Shown: in pieces, positions 47,101 to 57,040 of the stretch | Position numbering within the stretch: the first letter of the stretch is position 1 | How the letters are laid out: every line of letters begins with the position of its first letter | From: Membranipora membranacea | Taxonomy: Eukaryota > Bryozoa > Gymnolaemata > Cheilostomatida > Membraniporidae | Assembly: GCA_914767715.1 (NCBI GenBank) | Contig: OU612072.1 | Span: forward strand, 8,682,001-8,742,000 | Direction of reading: 5' to 3' | Length of the DNA stretch: 60,000 bases | Translations under genes and position numbers: made by a program | Notes under the pieces: model-generated | Told to the model about the DNA's origin: nothing | Databases searched by the model: none | Seen by the model: only the letters and a program-made list of their open reading frames with translations

Positions 47101-50100
47101 GCAGTCTACATAGAGGAGCAGAGGCGGAGACTTACATTGCTGACTGTACAACCGGCAGGTCTGTAGTCAGCCTGTACCCAGACAAATAGCATTATTGTGA
47201 TGGATATCCCCAAAGACCAATGCATGTTATAGTCCGGTAGTTACTTATGATAAAGTCATGAATTAATGATGGTGGAAAGAGTGCTTTTCCATCAATAAGG
47301 GAAGGTTACTCTAAATCCTTGCATTATGATGTCACTAAGAACAGGAAGTGCTTGTTTCTTGTATTTCACATCCTGTTCATAGTGACATCATAATACAGGG
47401 ACTGAGAGTTACCATCCCTTATGAAAGGCACTATTTCCACCATCAATGATTCACATCAAGTAGAGCATTGAATTTTTTAATCATGCAAATCAGACACAAC
47501 TACATCTATATCATAAGTAACTGACTGACTTTAACATGCATCAGTCTAATTGGGTAGCCTTTAAAGCAATATCATATTTTGACCAATCAGACTATCCAAT
47601 TTGCGTTAGATCTAGATATCACCAACAGTATGTTGTGTTTCTATTTGAATTGATCAATATGCCATACTGTTAAATATGTCTCTTGGCTGATCACTGTAAT
47701 TCTGGTTTCTCAAAGAGCTAACTGTGACAACATTCTTATCTCGCAGAGATCAGATCGCGGCAAATATGAAAAAATAGTTTAAAACAATACTATAATGGAT
47801 GTTTATCACTATCCCCATGATATCAACATCCTCATAAGATCAATTAAAGTTAAGTTTGTCTAATGGATACAATATAGAATGTAGAATGGAGAAAATAGAT
47901 AGCTGATGGTAGGGAATACGGGACAGAGTGTGGGATGTAGGGTGTAGATTATGGGATATGAAGAATAGAGAAAATAGAAATATAGAAAATAGCAAATAGA
48001 ATATTGAATATGGAATATAGAAAGTAGAAAATAGAAAATAGAATATAGAAAACAGCAAATAGAATATAGAAAATGAAATATAGAAATTAGAATATAGTAT
48101 AAATAAGATAGAATTTAGAAACAGAAAAGCAACCAGCTGTTTGTTCTGCTATACAGTTGTTTCAATTATTATTTATTCACCACTCAGGAGTAACAAGCTT
48201 ACATGAAGGACATTTAGAGGTCATGTTAGATAGGAGACATGATTTTAATGATCACGCTGGAGTTACTGATCCACTAACTGATAATGTTCCGATACTTACC
48301 CAGTTTAGACTCATCTCTGAGATCATCAGCAATCCGGTGAGTGAAACAGTAGAAACCGTGAACTAAAGTTACTATGTAGATGACAAGTCAGTCTGTTTTA
48401 CCCTTATCTTTTCAAATAATGTTGCGAATTCTTGTGACTTGATATTCATTGAGGTGCTACGACCTTTCAAAGATTGCCTTACTCTGACAATGCCTACTGG
48501 AGAATTAGGATTATTGGAGTTGTCTCTGCATGGACCTAAATTTATTGCTGATGTTGCATTTTGTTGATGACTTTCAAAAAATCAAGTCTGCCAATTCAGA
48601 ACCTTGACACAGATGCACTACATTGTCCGTAATATTACCTACATATCGGAGGTTTTCAAGTGACTAACATCCGAAGTCGTCGTTTTCAGCCGTATTAATT
48701 TTATATCATATTGATTAATTAATTAAACTGTCTTGGAAACATATTGGATTCCTTTCTTTACAGGAAACACCTGCACTAACTCAATCTAGTCTCCACCTAT
48801 CCTTATCTCTGATGTATCCTGTCTCCGCCTACACTGGACAGGCCACGCCCTCTTACACGCCTCCTATAACTAAACTACCATGTGACTATCACCTGGTCAA
48901 TCTTAGAACACTGGAAGTGTCACCTCTGCCAATAGGGTAAGTATGTCAATCACTCCTCGGCCTGATGATAAGATCAAAGTGTCACTGTCAATGGCTGACA
49001 AGTGCCCTTTTAAGTTTACTAAACAGTCAAGATGTGAAAGTCACATCAGCTTTTTTAGAGTTAATTTTCCGTTAAGAATCAATCTACCTTACAGAATCTT
49101 TGCTGTTGTAACACCTGGGAATTTTATCCATAGTCCCATTCGAAACCACATATATCAATTCGAGAATCATTGTTTGTTCATGGGAATTGCCCTTTCACTG
49201 ATTTAGAAAAGACAACTCTTAAAATGACTCAATAGATCCTAAGATAATATTGCTGTTTTGGTAATCGTTGCAAAGTACATTTCCACATACCATAATTGTG
49301 AGATTTTTATTCAAAAGTGTTTTGTAGCTAGTACTAGCCCGCAGTAACAAATTCTATTCAAACACATAATGTTTCATTATTTTGCAGCACAACCAGAATA
49401 GCAGATAAAAATAAGCTAGCACTCATCCTACAAAGATATAATACTATAGTATCAAAAGATGGACTTAATCCTAATATATGCAGTCAGGACGAGCCGGTAA
49501 GTTTTCTATATTATATTTTATATATTGTATATATAATTTATGACATTATGTATATATACATATATTAAATATATAATTTATGTTATATATTATCACAGAT
49601 TTAGCTTTAGATGTAAGATTTTAGCGTGGATAGCTGATTCTAAGCCTTAGCTGGTGGCTTACAGCATCAGAGAAATTGACGGATCTTTTATGAATCCTTA
49701 TGTGGTTAAAGCCACACTGACATCGAGACTACGCTATTATCATGTGTATCTCTGATTGTTAGAGTCAATTTAGTAGCAGTACCTAACATGTACACACCCT
49801 TTATTAGTAAATTTGAACGCAAGTTGTCACACCAAATCCTTTGTGATGGTACTCATGCTAAGTGAATTAGCTCACTCTCTATCGATCAGAGATATACATG
49901 CATTTGTATATCACTCCATCAGTGTGGGTTATAAATGAAGAATTGAGAGTGTGATATCAGGGTTCAAGTATTACTAGTGGTGGTGCAATTGCGATAGTAC
50001 ACTTTTCATAGACAGTCGGGACAGAGATCTTCTTAGTCTATTCTGAAGAATTGAGAGTGTGATATCAGTGTTTGAGTATTACTAGTGGTGGTGCGATTGC

Positions 50101-53100
50101 GATAGTACACTGTTCATAGACGGTCGGGACAGAGATCTTCTTAGTAGTTTCTCTTTGTCTTGCCCTCAACTTATACCACGCTACACAGATAACTATGATC
50201 GCTACTACAGTGAATATACAGGCAAGAACTGTAATCAGTCGTGTCTTTCTACAAATTGACAATGCGAACAAAACTGGTGAAGTCTATACGCAAAGACATA
50301 TTATTTGTTTTGAATACCACGACTTTGATTCCAGAACAAGTTTGAAAGTGGGGTAAAAGATCTTTTGGTGCTAATAGCCTAAGCTATAGAAACAAACATG
50401 AAACTTTTGAAACTTAACAGAATGATGAACTGGAACCAGAGCTAACATATGATTTTTAAACATATCAAAAAGGCAGAGATCAAAATAGAATAACTCTCGC
50501 TGCCCTAATAATTTCTAGGTACCACCTAATCTGACAAGATAGCATTCCCACCAAAGTCGCTACAAACCACCCTAAGACTGCCGCTGATTGATTGTCACCA
50601 GGGCTCAATGCCAGCATTTTTATGGGCTGAGCGCGAAACACACAAACAGTTTTAAATTTTCATAACCGTATCAGATCAATCAGCATTAAATAAAAAAAAA
50701 GGTTCAATACCAGGAATCTTTGTAAATGGAACAAAAGTTCACATTGACAGTTTTCCAGATTGTTTAACCCATCCTAGCGAAGAAAATCTCATTGCGAAGA
50801 TATGGCAGATATCAATGTTACTCACCCGCTGAGAAAAGTACAGCAGTGCTCATTATCCACGGCTCCGCAGCAGTATGAGTGTCTCAGATCATAAGTAGAG
50901 TTATACGGACACACAAAATATCCAGTGTATGCGCTGTAGCAGGCTGTGGGGTCTGTAATATACCGATTAAATACGTGTAGTTACAATATATATATATACT
51001 TTTTATTGTCATTCTACATCATCTCTAGGAATGTTTTTTATGCAGTGACAGAACAAAAAAGAAAAAACTTAAGCGGAGAGAAAAAGAAAAAATACTCAAG
51101 GAACAAGAATTAATAGGATATAAAGTGCTTCGATAGTTGTTGTTTAAATAGTTGTTGTTTGATAGTTTTGATAGTTTGATAGTTGTGCTTTGATAGTTGT
51201 TGTTATGTTGTTTAAAATATCAATATAATATATGATATAGATTTAACTTATTTGTCGACAATATTCAATGTTTCAGTGTACAATTGATACACACAATATC
51301 TAACTATATATTATTATACAAATCAAGAATTATCATAGATCAGGGGACAAAAACAAAATTGAACTTGTTAATGATAAATATCATTGATCTATTGTGCTCA
51401 CCCCCCCCCCCCCCCCACCGCACAGTAAGATTAGGCAGCATCCTTTGTGTTAAATGACTGAATCAAAAGTAGTGAATACGGAATAATATATGGAATCCCT
51501 GAGGAGTATGTTATTCGCATGAGAAACAGTTTGTTCATTTCGCACAGGCTGGAAAACGTGAAGATTGTGACTAGCCTACATTTCCCCTGGCCAACTCTGG
51601 ACGGAGTATAGCCTATATTTCCCCTATGGCTATGCCAACCAGTGAATTATATGCAAGCTAAATTTAAGTCACCCTCAAGATATGTGAACTCCAGCTAATA
51701 TTTACTCATCCAGCGCAGGGTAAACTTATTCACAGCATTTTTATATCTCACCTCCAGACTTGGAATAAGTTTTCCTGTAGTTTTCTAACCCTTTAGGGAT
51801 GATTCCTAGGGCCTGTAGCTGTGAAGCTCTGTACCTTGTGAATCCACCCGGTCCCATGTGTCTAAGTATACTGCTGCCTGCATTCTGAGCTGTACCGTCG
51901 TCACATAGAACTGTGTGTGGAATATACAATCATATAGAGTAATGCGTTATTTAGACCCTTAAATCATTTTTTATTTCTTCCATGTACCAGGTCTTATTTG
52001 ACCGCCCTAGTTAACAGGCCCCCTTAAACGCAGTGGCTTGTGTGGGGTAGTAACCTATACCCTTGCCCGACGTTGCCTGCTACTCTTTTTGAAGAGGCAG
52101 AGGGGGATATTTATACTGCGTGCAAGAACACAGCTGAATGAATGCTTAGATGCGATTTGACCTGTTTCGGTCCTATTTTTACAACTCAATACTGAGAACT
52201 TCACCACATTAAAAAAACAGACAAATCCATCGTAGCAAGGCTCTTCAAGTTAGACAACTCCCAATTGCACCATGGCCCGAACTTTTCCGACTCTCTCTCA
52301 GTTCAATAAAAGTTGGTGCACTTGCTAATATATTGAGTTATCAAGGATTGAATTATCCTAGTTCCACAGCAGTAGTATACACATTTGATGAATCTCAACA
52401 TGATCTTAGAGACTCCTTGCTCAAAATAAGTGCTATAAATTTGAAAAAACAAGTCAACGTAGGTAAATGTGAGTGTCATCGAATAAGTTAGAAGTCAGTA
52501 TACCTTGTCCCATTTGCATTACTTATATAACACATGTATGAAGGTAGAAACTGTTTGCTCAAAATAGGTTTTATATATCCAAAAGGCACTTCAGCGTAGG
52601 CTAAAAAATCTAATCAAATATGTTAGGAAGTCAGCATACCTTGCGCTATAAGTGATGATAATATAAGAAATGCTGCTTGTACTATAAGTGGTCCTCCTTT
52701 CATAATGATGTCTCTCCAAACTAAGTAAAAAAACTTGTCTCAGTACAAGTAAACGCACAAATAAGAGTAAGTCAGTAATCCTCGCCTACTGTGCAGGATC
52801 GTAGTTCTAGGGGAGGCAGGGAAGCACTACCTCCCCTGGAAAGCTAAATGCTGTGGCCTAAACACACTGTAATTGCATAATCCATGTCAGAATCAGCATT
52901 CCCCAACTAAATGCCTTAAATTGCTTATGGAGGAGATACAGCACCCCTCCTGGTGATGCTTTGAACTCGCCTCAAAAATTTGCCTCCCCCACAAGTTTTC
53001 TATACTACACCCCTACTGTGCCATCAGCTGTTACACAGTTATACACAGTCAGTGAACTGAGTGACCTTTGGATAGAGTTTCATTGACATTTGAGATTATC

Positions 53101-54456
53101 GATGAGTCACTTTCTTTTTCTTAGGTCATCCAGCGTATTAATTATACACTGTTGGGCAACTCTTGGGTTTCATTTTACAACTTGTGATTTCATAAAGAAA
53201 ACAATTTCCTCATCTCTTCACATTAGAGTTTCAACTGTAATCCCTACTTGAATAAACTTGATCAATGCAGGCATTCGATCGTATCCCTAGCAAAAGCAAA
53301 GTGTTACGAGCCCACACGAAAACCGGATTTTGAAACATTTGCTAACAGGTTATGCTGTTTTTCTTTTTTTGGTTTTCCCACAACTTAGATGCAGTTAATA
53401 ATATGTTGAAACTCTGAGTGCTCTCGCTCACCAATGACTCAGCCCATGATTTACATCTCAGTTAAAGTAATTGTGACGAATCAGGTTTTTGGTATCATTC
53501 TAGAGTTCTCAGTCTAATTTAGAAAACTGCTATAAGGTTTTTTTACAGCATTTGCCCCAGTTTCAACTAATCATTGTAAATACAAAATGGTACCTTTTTA
53601 GTACCTTCCAATCTCAACTTTAAGTGAAAATCAGTTGAAACTGGGTCATATGTTTTTAACAAACCTTACAGCAGTTTTCTAAATTAGACTGTAAACTCTA
53701 GAATGATACCAAAAATCTGATTCCTTCACAATCACTTTAATATTGCACCCTTTCCTATTTCCGTTGTAATAGATAACACCAGTACCAGTCTCAGCTGTGC
53801 TTACGTGTGTTTTCTATTCAAATCAATCACAGCGTAATCTTTGTATCATACACTCAAGCGATTGTTAATAATAAATGTATACATAATAATATTAATTTTA
53901 TTTGAAACTGATCCGAGGACAAGGCAATGATATCATGTTTTACAGTGATAAAATGGACTATAAATGAAGCAACAGTATGCAAAAGATTAAAAATGTTATG
54001 CTGCAGCTAATAATTATCAACGCATTATTTGCTGGCCAGGTCATGTAAAACTTATCGTTATGATAGTCTGTTCATATCTGCAACGAGCACTATGGGATAA
54101 AAATGACTCTTATATTACATCATATTACATTACAGTACATATACATTACATTGTAATGTTTTAGTAAACTATTTTGTGCAGTAAAATGAGAAAATAACTC
54201 CCTGTCGAATCACAAAAAATTAGACAATTTTTATTGTTAAATTTAATTTTGATGCTAAATTTTCAAATGTTATAACACCACTACATCTTTATTGATATGT
54301 TATGCTTTTGTATTACAGGTGCTGTTGTCTCTCCCTACTCAATCAGTAATAGAAAAGACTAGTCTATCTCTCCTTCATACTTTTAAGAAGTTGTCTTCCA
54401 GTTCTGAAATTCATCTCAAACCGAGCTCAGTGCAGACATACAGAATTACGTTGTAG
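31233..54456 (+). CDS. MAN2A-like: Golgi alpha-mannosidase II-like (GH38), 23 coding exons
   Basis: Type II membrane glycosidase trimming Man residues from N-glycans in the Golgi. Exons: 31233-31362, 33609-33706, 34077-34518, 34909-34983, 35678-35808, 36564-36707, 37714-37932, 38866-39020, 39456-39644, 40115-40237, 40821-40990, 41596-41766, 42243-42434, 43174-43298, 44074-44224, 44863-45057, 45532-45639, 46245-46400, 46904-47158, 48188-48336, 48764-48936, 49388-49496, 54319-54456. Phases agree throughout: 3798 nt, 1265 aa; relatives are about 1150. Short basic tail, then a membrane anchor (residues about 14-31), then an extended Pro/Asp/Lys-rich stem. Catalytic landmarks: PHSHNDPGWL (zinc ligands His268, Asp270), NDPFGHS (nucleophile Asp385), PIGDDFR (525-526), SGDF, LLHHDAITG (zinc ligand His678). 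The C-terminal MLDRR block matches GH38. A lysosomal enzyme is unlikely given the anchor. Exon 17 has a second possible donor at 45754. Confidence 0.93.
31595..31792. mobile_element. MITE, family CAGGSCCGTAG (copy 1)
   Basis: Terminal inverted repeats CAGGCCCTTAGT..ACTACGGCCCTG. The body contains TGCCTCCCCTA and AGCACCCCTCCTGGTGATGC. Copies at 32573, 52794 and (partial) 57990 share the body. No coding capacity. The flanks here do not show a clean duplication. Confidence 0.75.
32346..32421. repeat. Tandem duplication of about 37 bp in mannosidase intron 1
   Basis: AAGGCTAGTACTAGCTAGTG plus ATATTCTAGTAGTACGTA occurs twice head to tail. The unit itself is rich in CTAGTACTAG-type self-complementary words. 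Confidence 0.85.
32573..32795. mobile_element. MITE, family CAGGSCCGTAG (copy 2), with target duplication
   Basis: Ends CAGGCCCGTAGTTCTAG and CTACAGCCCTG. Flanked by direct repeats CACTA (32568-32572 and 32796-32800), which fix the borders. Confidence 0.8.
33278..33420. repeat. GTATGTAC-type simple repeat
   Basis: Irregular alternation of GTATGTAC, GTACGTGT and CGTATGCATG words in mannosidase intron 1. Open frames here are artefacts of the repeat. Confidence 0.85.
35021..35182. mobile_element. Palindromic MITE, family AGCCAATCAGAG (copy 1)
   Basis: The left end GTTGGATCTGATTGGCTGA is mirrored by CAGCCAATCAGAGCCAAC on the right. An inner pair GAGAGCCAATGCCA / CATTGGCTCTC is also present. It contains a G homopolymer of about 13 nt. 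Related copies lie at 42.46, 44.6 and 54.72 kb, all within or just after the mannosidase gene. Confidence 0.75.
35812..36232. repeat. Minisatellite, 16-18-bp unit GTCACTGGGGAGGCGT
   Basis: About 24 variable tandem copies beginning directly at the splice donor of exon 5 (the GTAAGTGTCACT of the donor flows into the array). Open frames within are repeat artefacts. Confidence 0.95.
37938..38150. repeat. GATT/GATC microsatellite
   Basis: A (TGATTGATCGAT)n block passing into pure (GATT)n, starting six nt after the exon 7 donor site. The minus-strand open frame encoding QSID repeats is an artefact. Confidence 0.96.
38300..38800. repeat. Degenerate minisatellite around GTAACACAATGCTTACACA
   Basis: About 20 diverged copies of a 20-22-bp unit with core GTAACACAATGC in the intron before exon 8. 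Confidence 0.88.
39226..39305. repeat. Palindromic MITE, family TTGCCTGCAT (copy 3, diverged)
   Basis: GATCTAATTTGCCTATATAC..GCTTCTCC is mirrored by GGAGACTGAGCAACTCCATA..AACTTGGATCAAAC. Same plan as the 6.4- and 16.4-kb copies. Confidence 0.6.
40372..40700. mobile_element. Foldback MITE, family ATAGTCAGGCAGT (copy 1)
   Basis: The outer left end AAAGACACCCAAAGATGATG with TATAGTCAGGCAGTT is present. The inner palindrome GGTGGAAAGAGTGCC..GGGAAGGTAACTCTCATTCTC is mirrored by GAGAATGATAGTTACCTTCCC..GGCACTCTTTCCACC. The outer right end seems lost near exon 11. Confidence 0.75.
42462..42520. repeat. Palindromic MITE, family AGCCAATCAGAG (copy 2, short)
   Basis: GTTGGTTATTATATGATTGG is mirrored by CTAGCCAAGCAGAGCCAAC. 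Internal part deleted compared with the 35-kb copy. Confidence 0.6.
42825..43110. repeat. TATAGTACAGTA-type repeat array
   Basis: Irregular tandem copies of TATAGTACAGTATTGTACTG-like units in the intron before exon 14, themselves partly palindromic. Confidence 0.9.
43904..44068. mobile_element. Foldback MITE, family ATAGTCAGGCAGT (copy 2)
   Basis: The left end ACCCAAAGAGGAAAGCATGT with TATTGTCAGGCAGTTAC is mirrored by GTAACTGCCTGACTATAACA and TGCTTCGG. It lacks the inner GGTGGAAAGAGTGCC palindrome and ends only a few nt before exon 15. Confidence 0.8.
44297..44412. repeat. Short tandem repeat GGTCAGGTGATCA
   Basis: About 9 variable copies of a 12-13-bp unit (GTCAGGTGATCAG and GTCATGTGATCAG) in the intron after exon 15. 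Confidence 0.88.
44606..44774. mobile_element. Palindromic MITE, family AGCCAATCAGAG (copy 3)
   Basis: GACGTATTGGCTTTGATATG-ATTGGCT is mirrored by AGCCAATCAGAGCTAACGTA. The inner pair ACCCAATGCC / GGCATTGGCT is as in the 35-kb copy. Confidence 0.75.
46420..46685. repeat. Minisatellite, 16-bp unit TGTGATCATGTGACTG
   Basis: About 16 nearly identical copies in the intron after exon 18. The high homogeneity suggests recent expansion. Confidence 0.95.
47203..47568. mobile_element. Foldback MITE, family ATAGTCAGGCAGT (copy 3, full length)
   Basis: Outer arms CCAATGCATGTTATAGTCCG and (reverse complement of right) GATGCATGTTAAAGTCAG enclose the inner palindrome GATGGTGGAAAGAGTGC..AAGGGAAGG and its mirror. 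This is the most complete copy, with two nested inverted-repeat layers. Confidence 0.8.
47875..48120. repeat. AATAGAATATAGAAA-type simple repeat
   Basis: A/G-rich degenerate array (units around 8-14 bp) in the intron before exon 20. Confidence 0.85.
49937..50152. repeat. Tandem duplication of the Shisa-like gene's 3' coding end
   Basis: Two head-to-tail copies of about 108 bp (49937-50044 and 50045-50152) share GAAGAATTGAGAGTGTGATA and ACAGAGATCTTCTTAGT. The upper copy is the C-terminal coding end of the minus-strand Shisa-like gene. The lower copy still reads KISVPTVYEKCTIAIAPP on the minus strand and ends in TGA, with mostly silent differences and an altered end (LEP instead of LKH). Confidence 0.85.
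50065..52703 (-). CDS. Shisa-like single-pass membrane protein, four exons, nested in the mannosidase intron
   Basis: Minus-strand exons 52703-52640, 51910-51752, 50952-50826 and 50248-50065. Donors GTATGC, GTGAGA and GTGAGT and acceptors CACACAG, TATTACAG and TTTGTAG join in consistent phase (1, 1, 2): 534 nt, 177 aa. Exon 1 encodes a signal peptide (MKGGPLIVQAAFLILSSLIA). Exon 2 encodes about 53 residues I do not recognise. Exon 3 encodes a cysteine module, C79..GYFVCP..YCCG..CC112, which matches the Shisa/STMC6-type pattern, with an N-glycosylation sequon NST (92-94). Exon 4 starts with Lys/Arg, has a membrane segment (about 120-142) and a short cytoplasmic tail containing VPTVYE. Shisa relatives act at the ER or cell surface on receptors; this one's partner is unknown. 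The whole gene lies antisense in intron 49497-54318. Confidence 0.82.
51400..51419. repeat. C homopolymer tract
   Basis: About 17 consecutive C between Shisa-like exons 3 and 2. Possible assembly or slippage hotspot. Confidence 0.8.
51960..52145 (-). repeat. Dispersed repeat (copy 2; inverted copy at 7.7-7.96 kb)
   Basis: The reverse complement matches about 7805-7945 (AACTAGGGCGGTCA, ACCCCACACAA, GGGCAAGGGTATA, ATCCCCCTCTGC). It lies between exons 2 and 1 of the Shisa-like gene. Confidence 0.65.
52794..53015. mobile_element. MITE, family CAGGSCCGTAG (copy 3), with target duplication
   Basis: Starts CAGGATCGTAGTTCTAGG and ends CTACACCCCTA. Flanked by CTGTG direct repeats (52789-52793 and 53016-53020). 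The body is shared with the other copies. Confidence 0.8.
53462..53750. mobile_element. Foldback element with about 130-bp arms
   Basis: The left arm (AAAGTAATTGTGACGAATCA..GTATCATTCTAGAG..TAATTTAGAAAACTGC) is mirrored by the right arm (GCAGTTTTCTAAATTA..CTCTAGAATGATACC..TGATTCCTTCACAATCACTT). Almost no spacer (GGTACC/GGTACT near 53587-53605). Confidence 0.8.
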
Positions 54457-57038
54457 ATAAATTATGACTTCATAGATAAAAATATGAATGCTTAGCTGAA
54501 AAGACAGTACAGATTGGATTCGAAAATAATAATATTGATAGAACGCTGATATATTTTTAATCATCTGCCTATCGGCTACATCACCACTTCTGCAACACCA
54601 AAATCAGGTCTGTATATTTATTTTGTACTAAAAGTTATTCTAGAATTATAATCAAAGCTTCAAATATTGCAATATTTAGCAGTATTAGAAAATCCAGTAC
54701 CTCCAGCATCATTACCTGTGTGTTAGCTCTGATCTGATTGGTTGTTGGGCTCCCTACCACCAGCCAATCAGAGCCAGCTCATTGGTGACTGCATATATCG
54801 CATTGTGCACTGACTATGTCTGTATGTCATTTATAATTCATGACAACATAAGAAAATCAGTATCCTGGATATCCATTCACACCATCCTTATTAAAGATGT
54901 GAAGATGTCTGAAATTGTGATCAGCTTATTTTCTATCATTTATTCAAGTATATTAGTGGCATGTATTTATTTATTCCACGATGTTTGTCTCAAACTTTCG
55001 GAGTCTTATAATACAATATCAAGTTTTCATTGAGGAAAACAAAATAGGCTTATCTCTCCCTGTCATGTCATGTTACGGTAAGACTTGACAGCTTGACCAT
55101 GTTCTTAATAATTATCAATTTTTCAATTATTCAAATTATTCATTCTGCTGTGAATCTCTTGCAATAATTTCAACGGTCATATTTAAGAATACATCAGGTG
55201 CTCATACGTAACTTATCAACAGTATTTATTGATGTCTTGATTTTGTTTAGATTGCTATTCAGTTAATCATGCATTGTTGCTGATAATATTGGCAAACTTG
55301 CGTGTCACTTGGCGTTGTAGTATTGAATATGTACTAACAAGAAAACAGAGTCACTCTGAGATGATATTATTGCCACAAGCAAAGCTAAACTTGTAAGGGT
55401 TTTGTTACTTTCTAATAATTAGAGTTAGAAATCCAAACCCCTGTTAACACAGCCACTGTGTCAAAACAGGAATTTGCCCCTAAGAGAGCCAACAACTGTA
55501 GAGGGGAGATGTCACTGTTAACCACTAATGTTAACCAGTGGAATTCACACCTACTGGGGGAGGAGGGGGCGGCTCCTTCTGCTTTGCGTGGGAGGTTTGC
55601 GTCCTCGCTGTGGGGTGTGGTTCGCTTCATGTCGAGTAGGCTGTGTGTCTGGGCTAGCCCTCGGAACAGTAGCCTTCGCTGTTTCGACAATCAGATGGTC
55701 GCCACACTAGTCCCAGACTAATCTGACCATGCCGCTGCCTTATTTTATTTCATCATTTTAGTGTATTTATTTTTAATACAGTAAATTGTTGCAGAACCCA
55801 GAAAAAAATTATATCTTACAGAACACATCAGTAGCTTTTCATTGTCTGGGAGAATCGTTATTAGACCAGCAAAGGCGTCATGTATAACATTTCCAATGAT
55901 GCAATTTACAAAAAAACTTAATACAATTATGTCCTTGTCATGAATATATTGTTTCTAAGTGTTGTATTTTAAGATCAATTTTGTGGACCCATAGTCAATG
56001 TAATTGAATGTATCTGTAAACTGTGGAAGCATTTACCCTGAAGCCTGACTACGCAATTAGTAATTAGGGAATTATCCCCATAGACTTGATAATGTTTTTA
56101 CAATATGAAATGTTTATTATTTTAAGGTCTATGGTGAGCACAAAAATTGAAAGAAATAACTGCATCGATTCTCTATTTTGCATCATGGTGCGTCAAGTTC
56201 AGTGGTTATCAATCACACTGTTTGATATCAGGAAATGACTAGAATTATACACATATTTATGATTTTTTTTTAATTGATTAATATGCCATTCATTGATTTT
56301 AAAAGCAGAATTTGCATATTGAAGCAATTTTTTATTACAACTTGACATTGTTTTTTCTACAAAAATTTGTTCGCCTAAAAATAGTCGACTAACTGTTTAG
56401 GACAAGCTGCTAAATCGATTGTAATTTTCATACTCAAAATCGATCGAGCTATCAACAAAAACCTGGATTTTAGACAGTACATCAATGATAGCATCTTTGC
56501 TTCTACACCTTCCAATGTCCTCACGTCGCCTACAATTAAATGCCTCAGTGCCTCAATGCTAATGCTCCATATAGTGCCCTGTCTAGGTTTACTATAATGT
56601 CTATGGTGACCACCTAGTTTCTTTTCGAATTGAGGAGGTGTTGGAGAACAGGTAATTATATCAAGTGTTGAAATGACAGACTTCGTATTCAGTTTAGAGT
56701 AGATTTGTATCACAAATTAATTGGGTAGCAAAGGGCCCTAGTACAAATTTAGTCACAATTGCCTTTATTTTACAATCAACTATATACGGTGAAGTGATCC
56801 GCAACTTATCCTCTTTGTAGAAAATTCCCGAACATTTTCGAAACTGGGGATTGTGCAAAACACAGTGTTTTATGAGCATAATTCCATTTGTTGTCATTTT
56901 GGGACCATCAATCCACATATCTTTCTAAACAAACTTTTGGTATAGATTAATGTTACACATATCCTGTTACCAAAACTGCTAATAAGGGTAATAGTCCTTT
57001 ATTAATGGATCTCTGTCACCTGATTTCTTGCTGATTAA
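54457..57038. other. Mannosidase 3' flank, unassigned
   Basis: No clear AATAAA was found shortly after the mannosidase stop. A short palindromic MITE of the AGCCAATCAGAG family sits at about 54722-54777 (GTTAGCTCTGATCTGATTGG / CCAGCCAATCAGAGCCAGCT). A GC-richer block at 55490-55710 stands out in base composition; its open frames lack domains. Minus-strand frames near 56375-56918 are unrecognised. Confidence 0.5.
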
Positions 57039-57040
57039 GT

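Noticed and set aside
55412-55721. Protein gene in the GC-richer block
   Set aside because: Overlapping frames on both strands of similar length and no domain; GC content alone explains the open frames.
56375-56918. Minus-strand frames of 112 and 74 codons
   Set aside because: No recognisable domain, no conserved splice context; possibly decayed repeat sequence.
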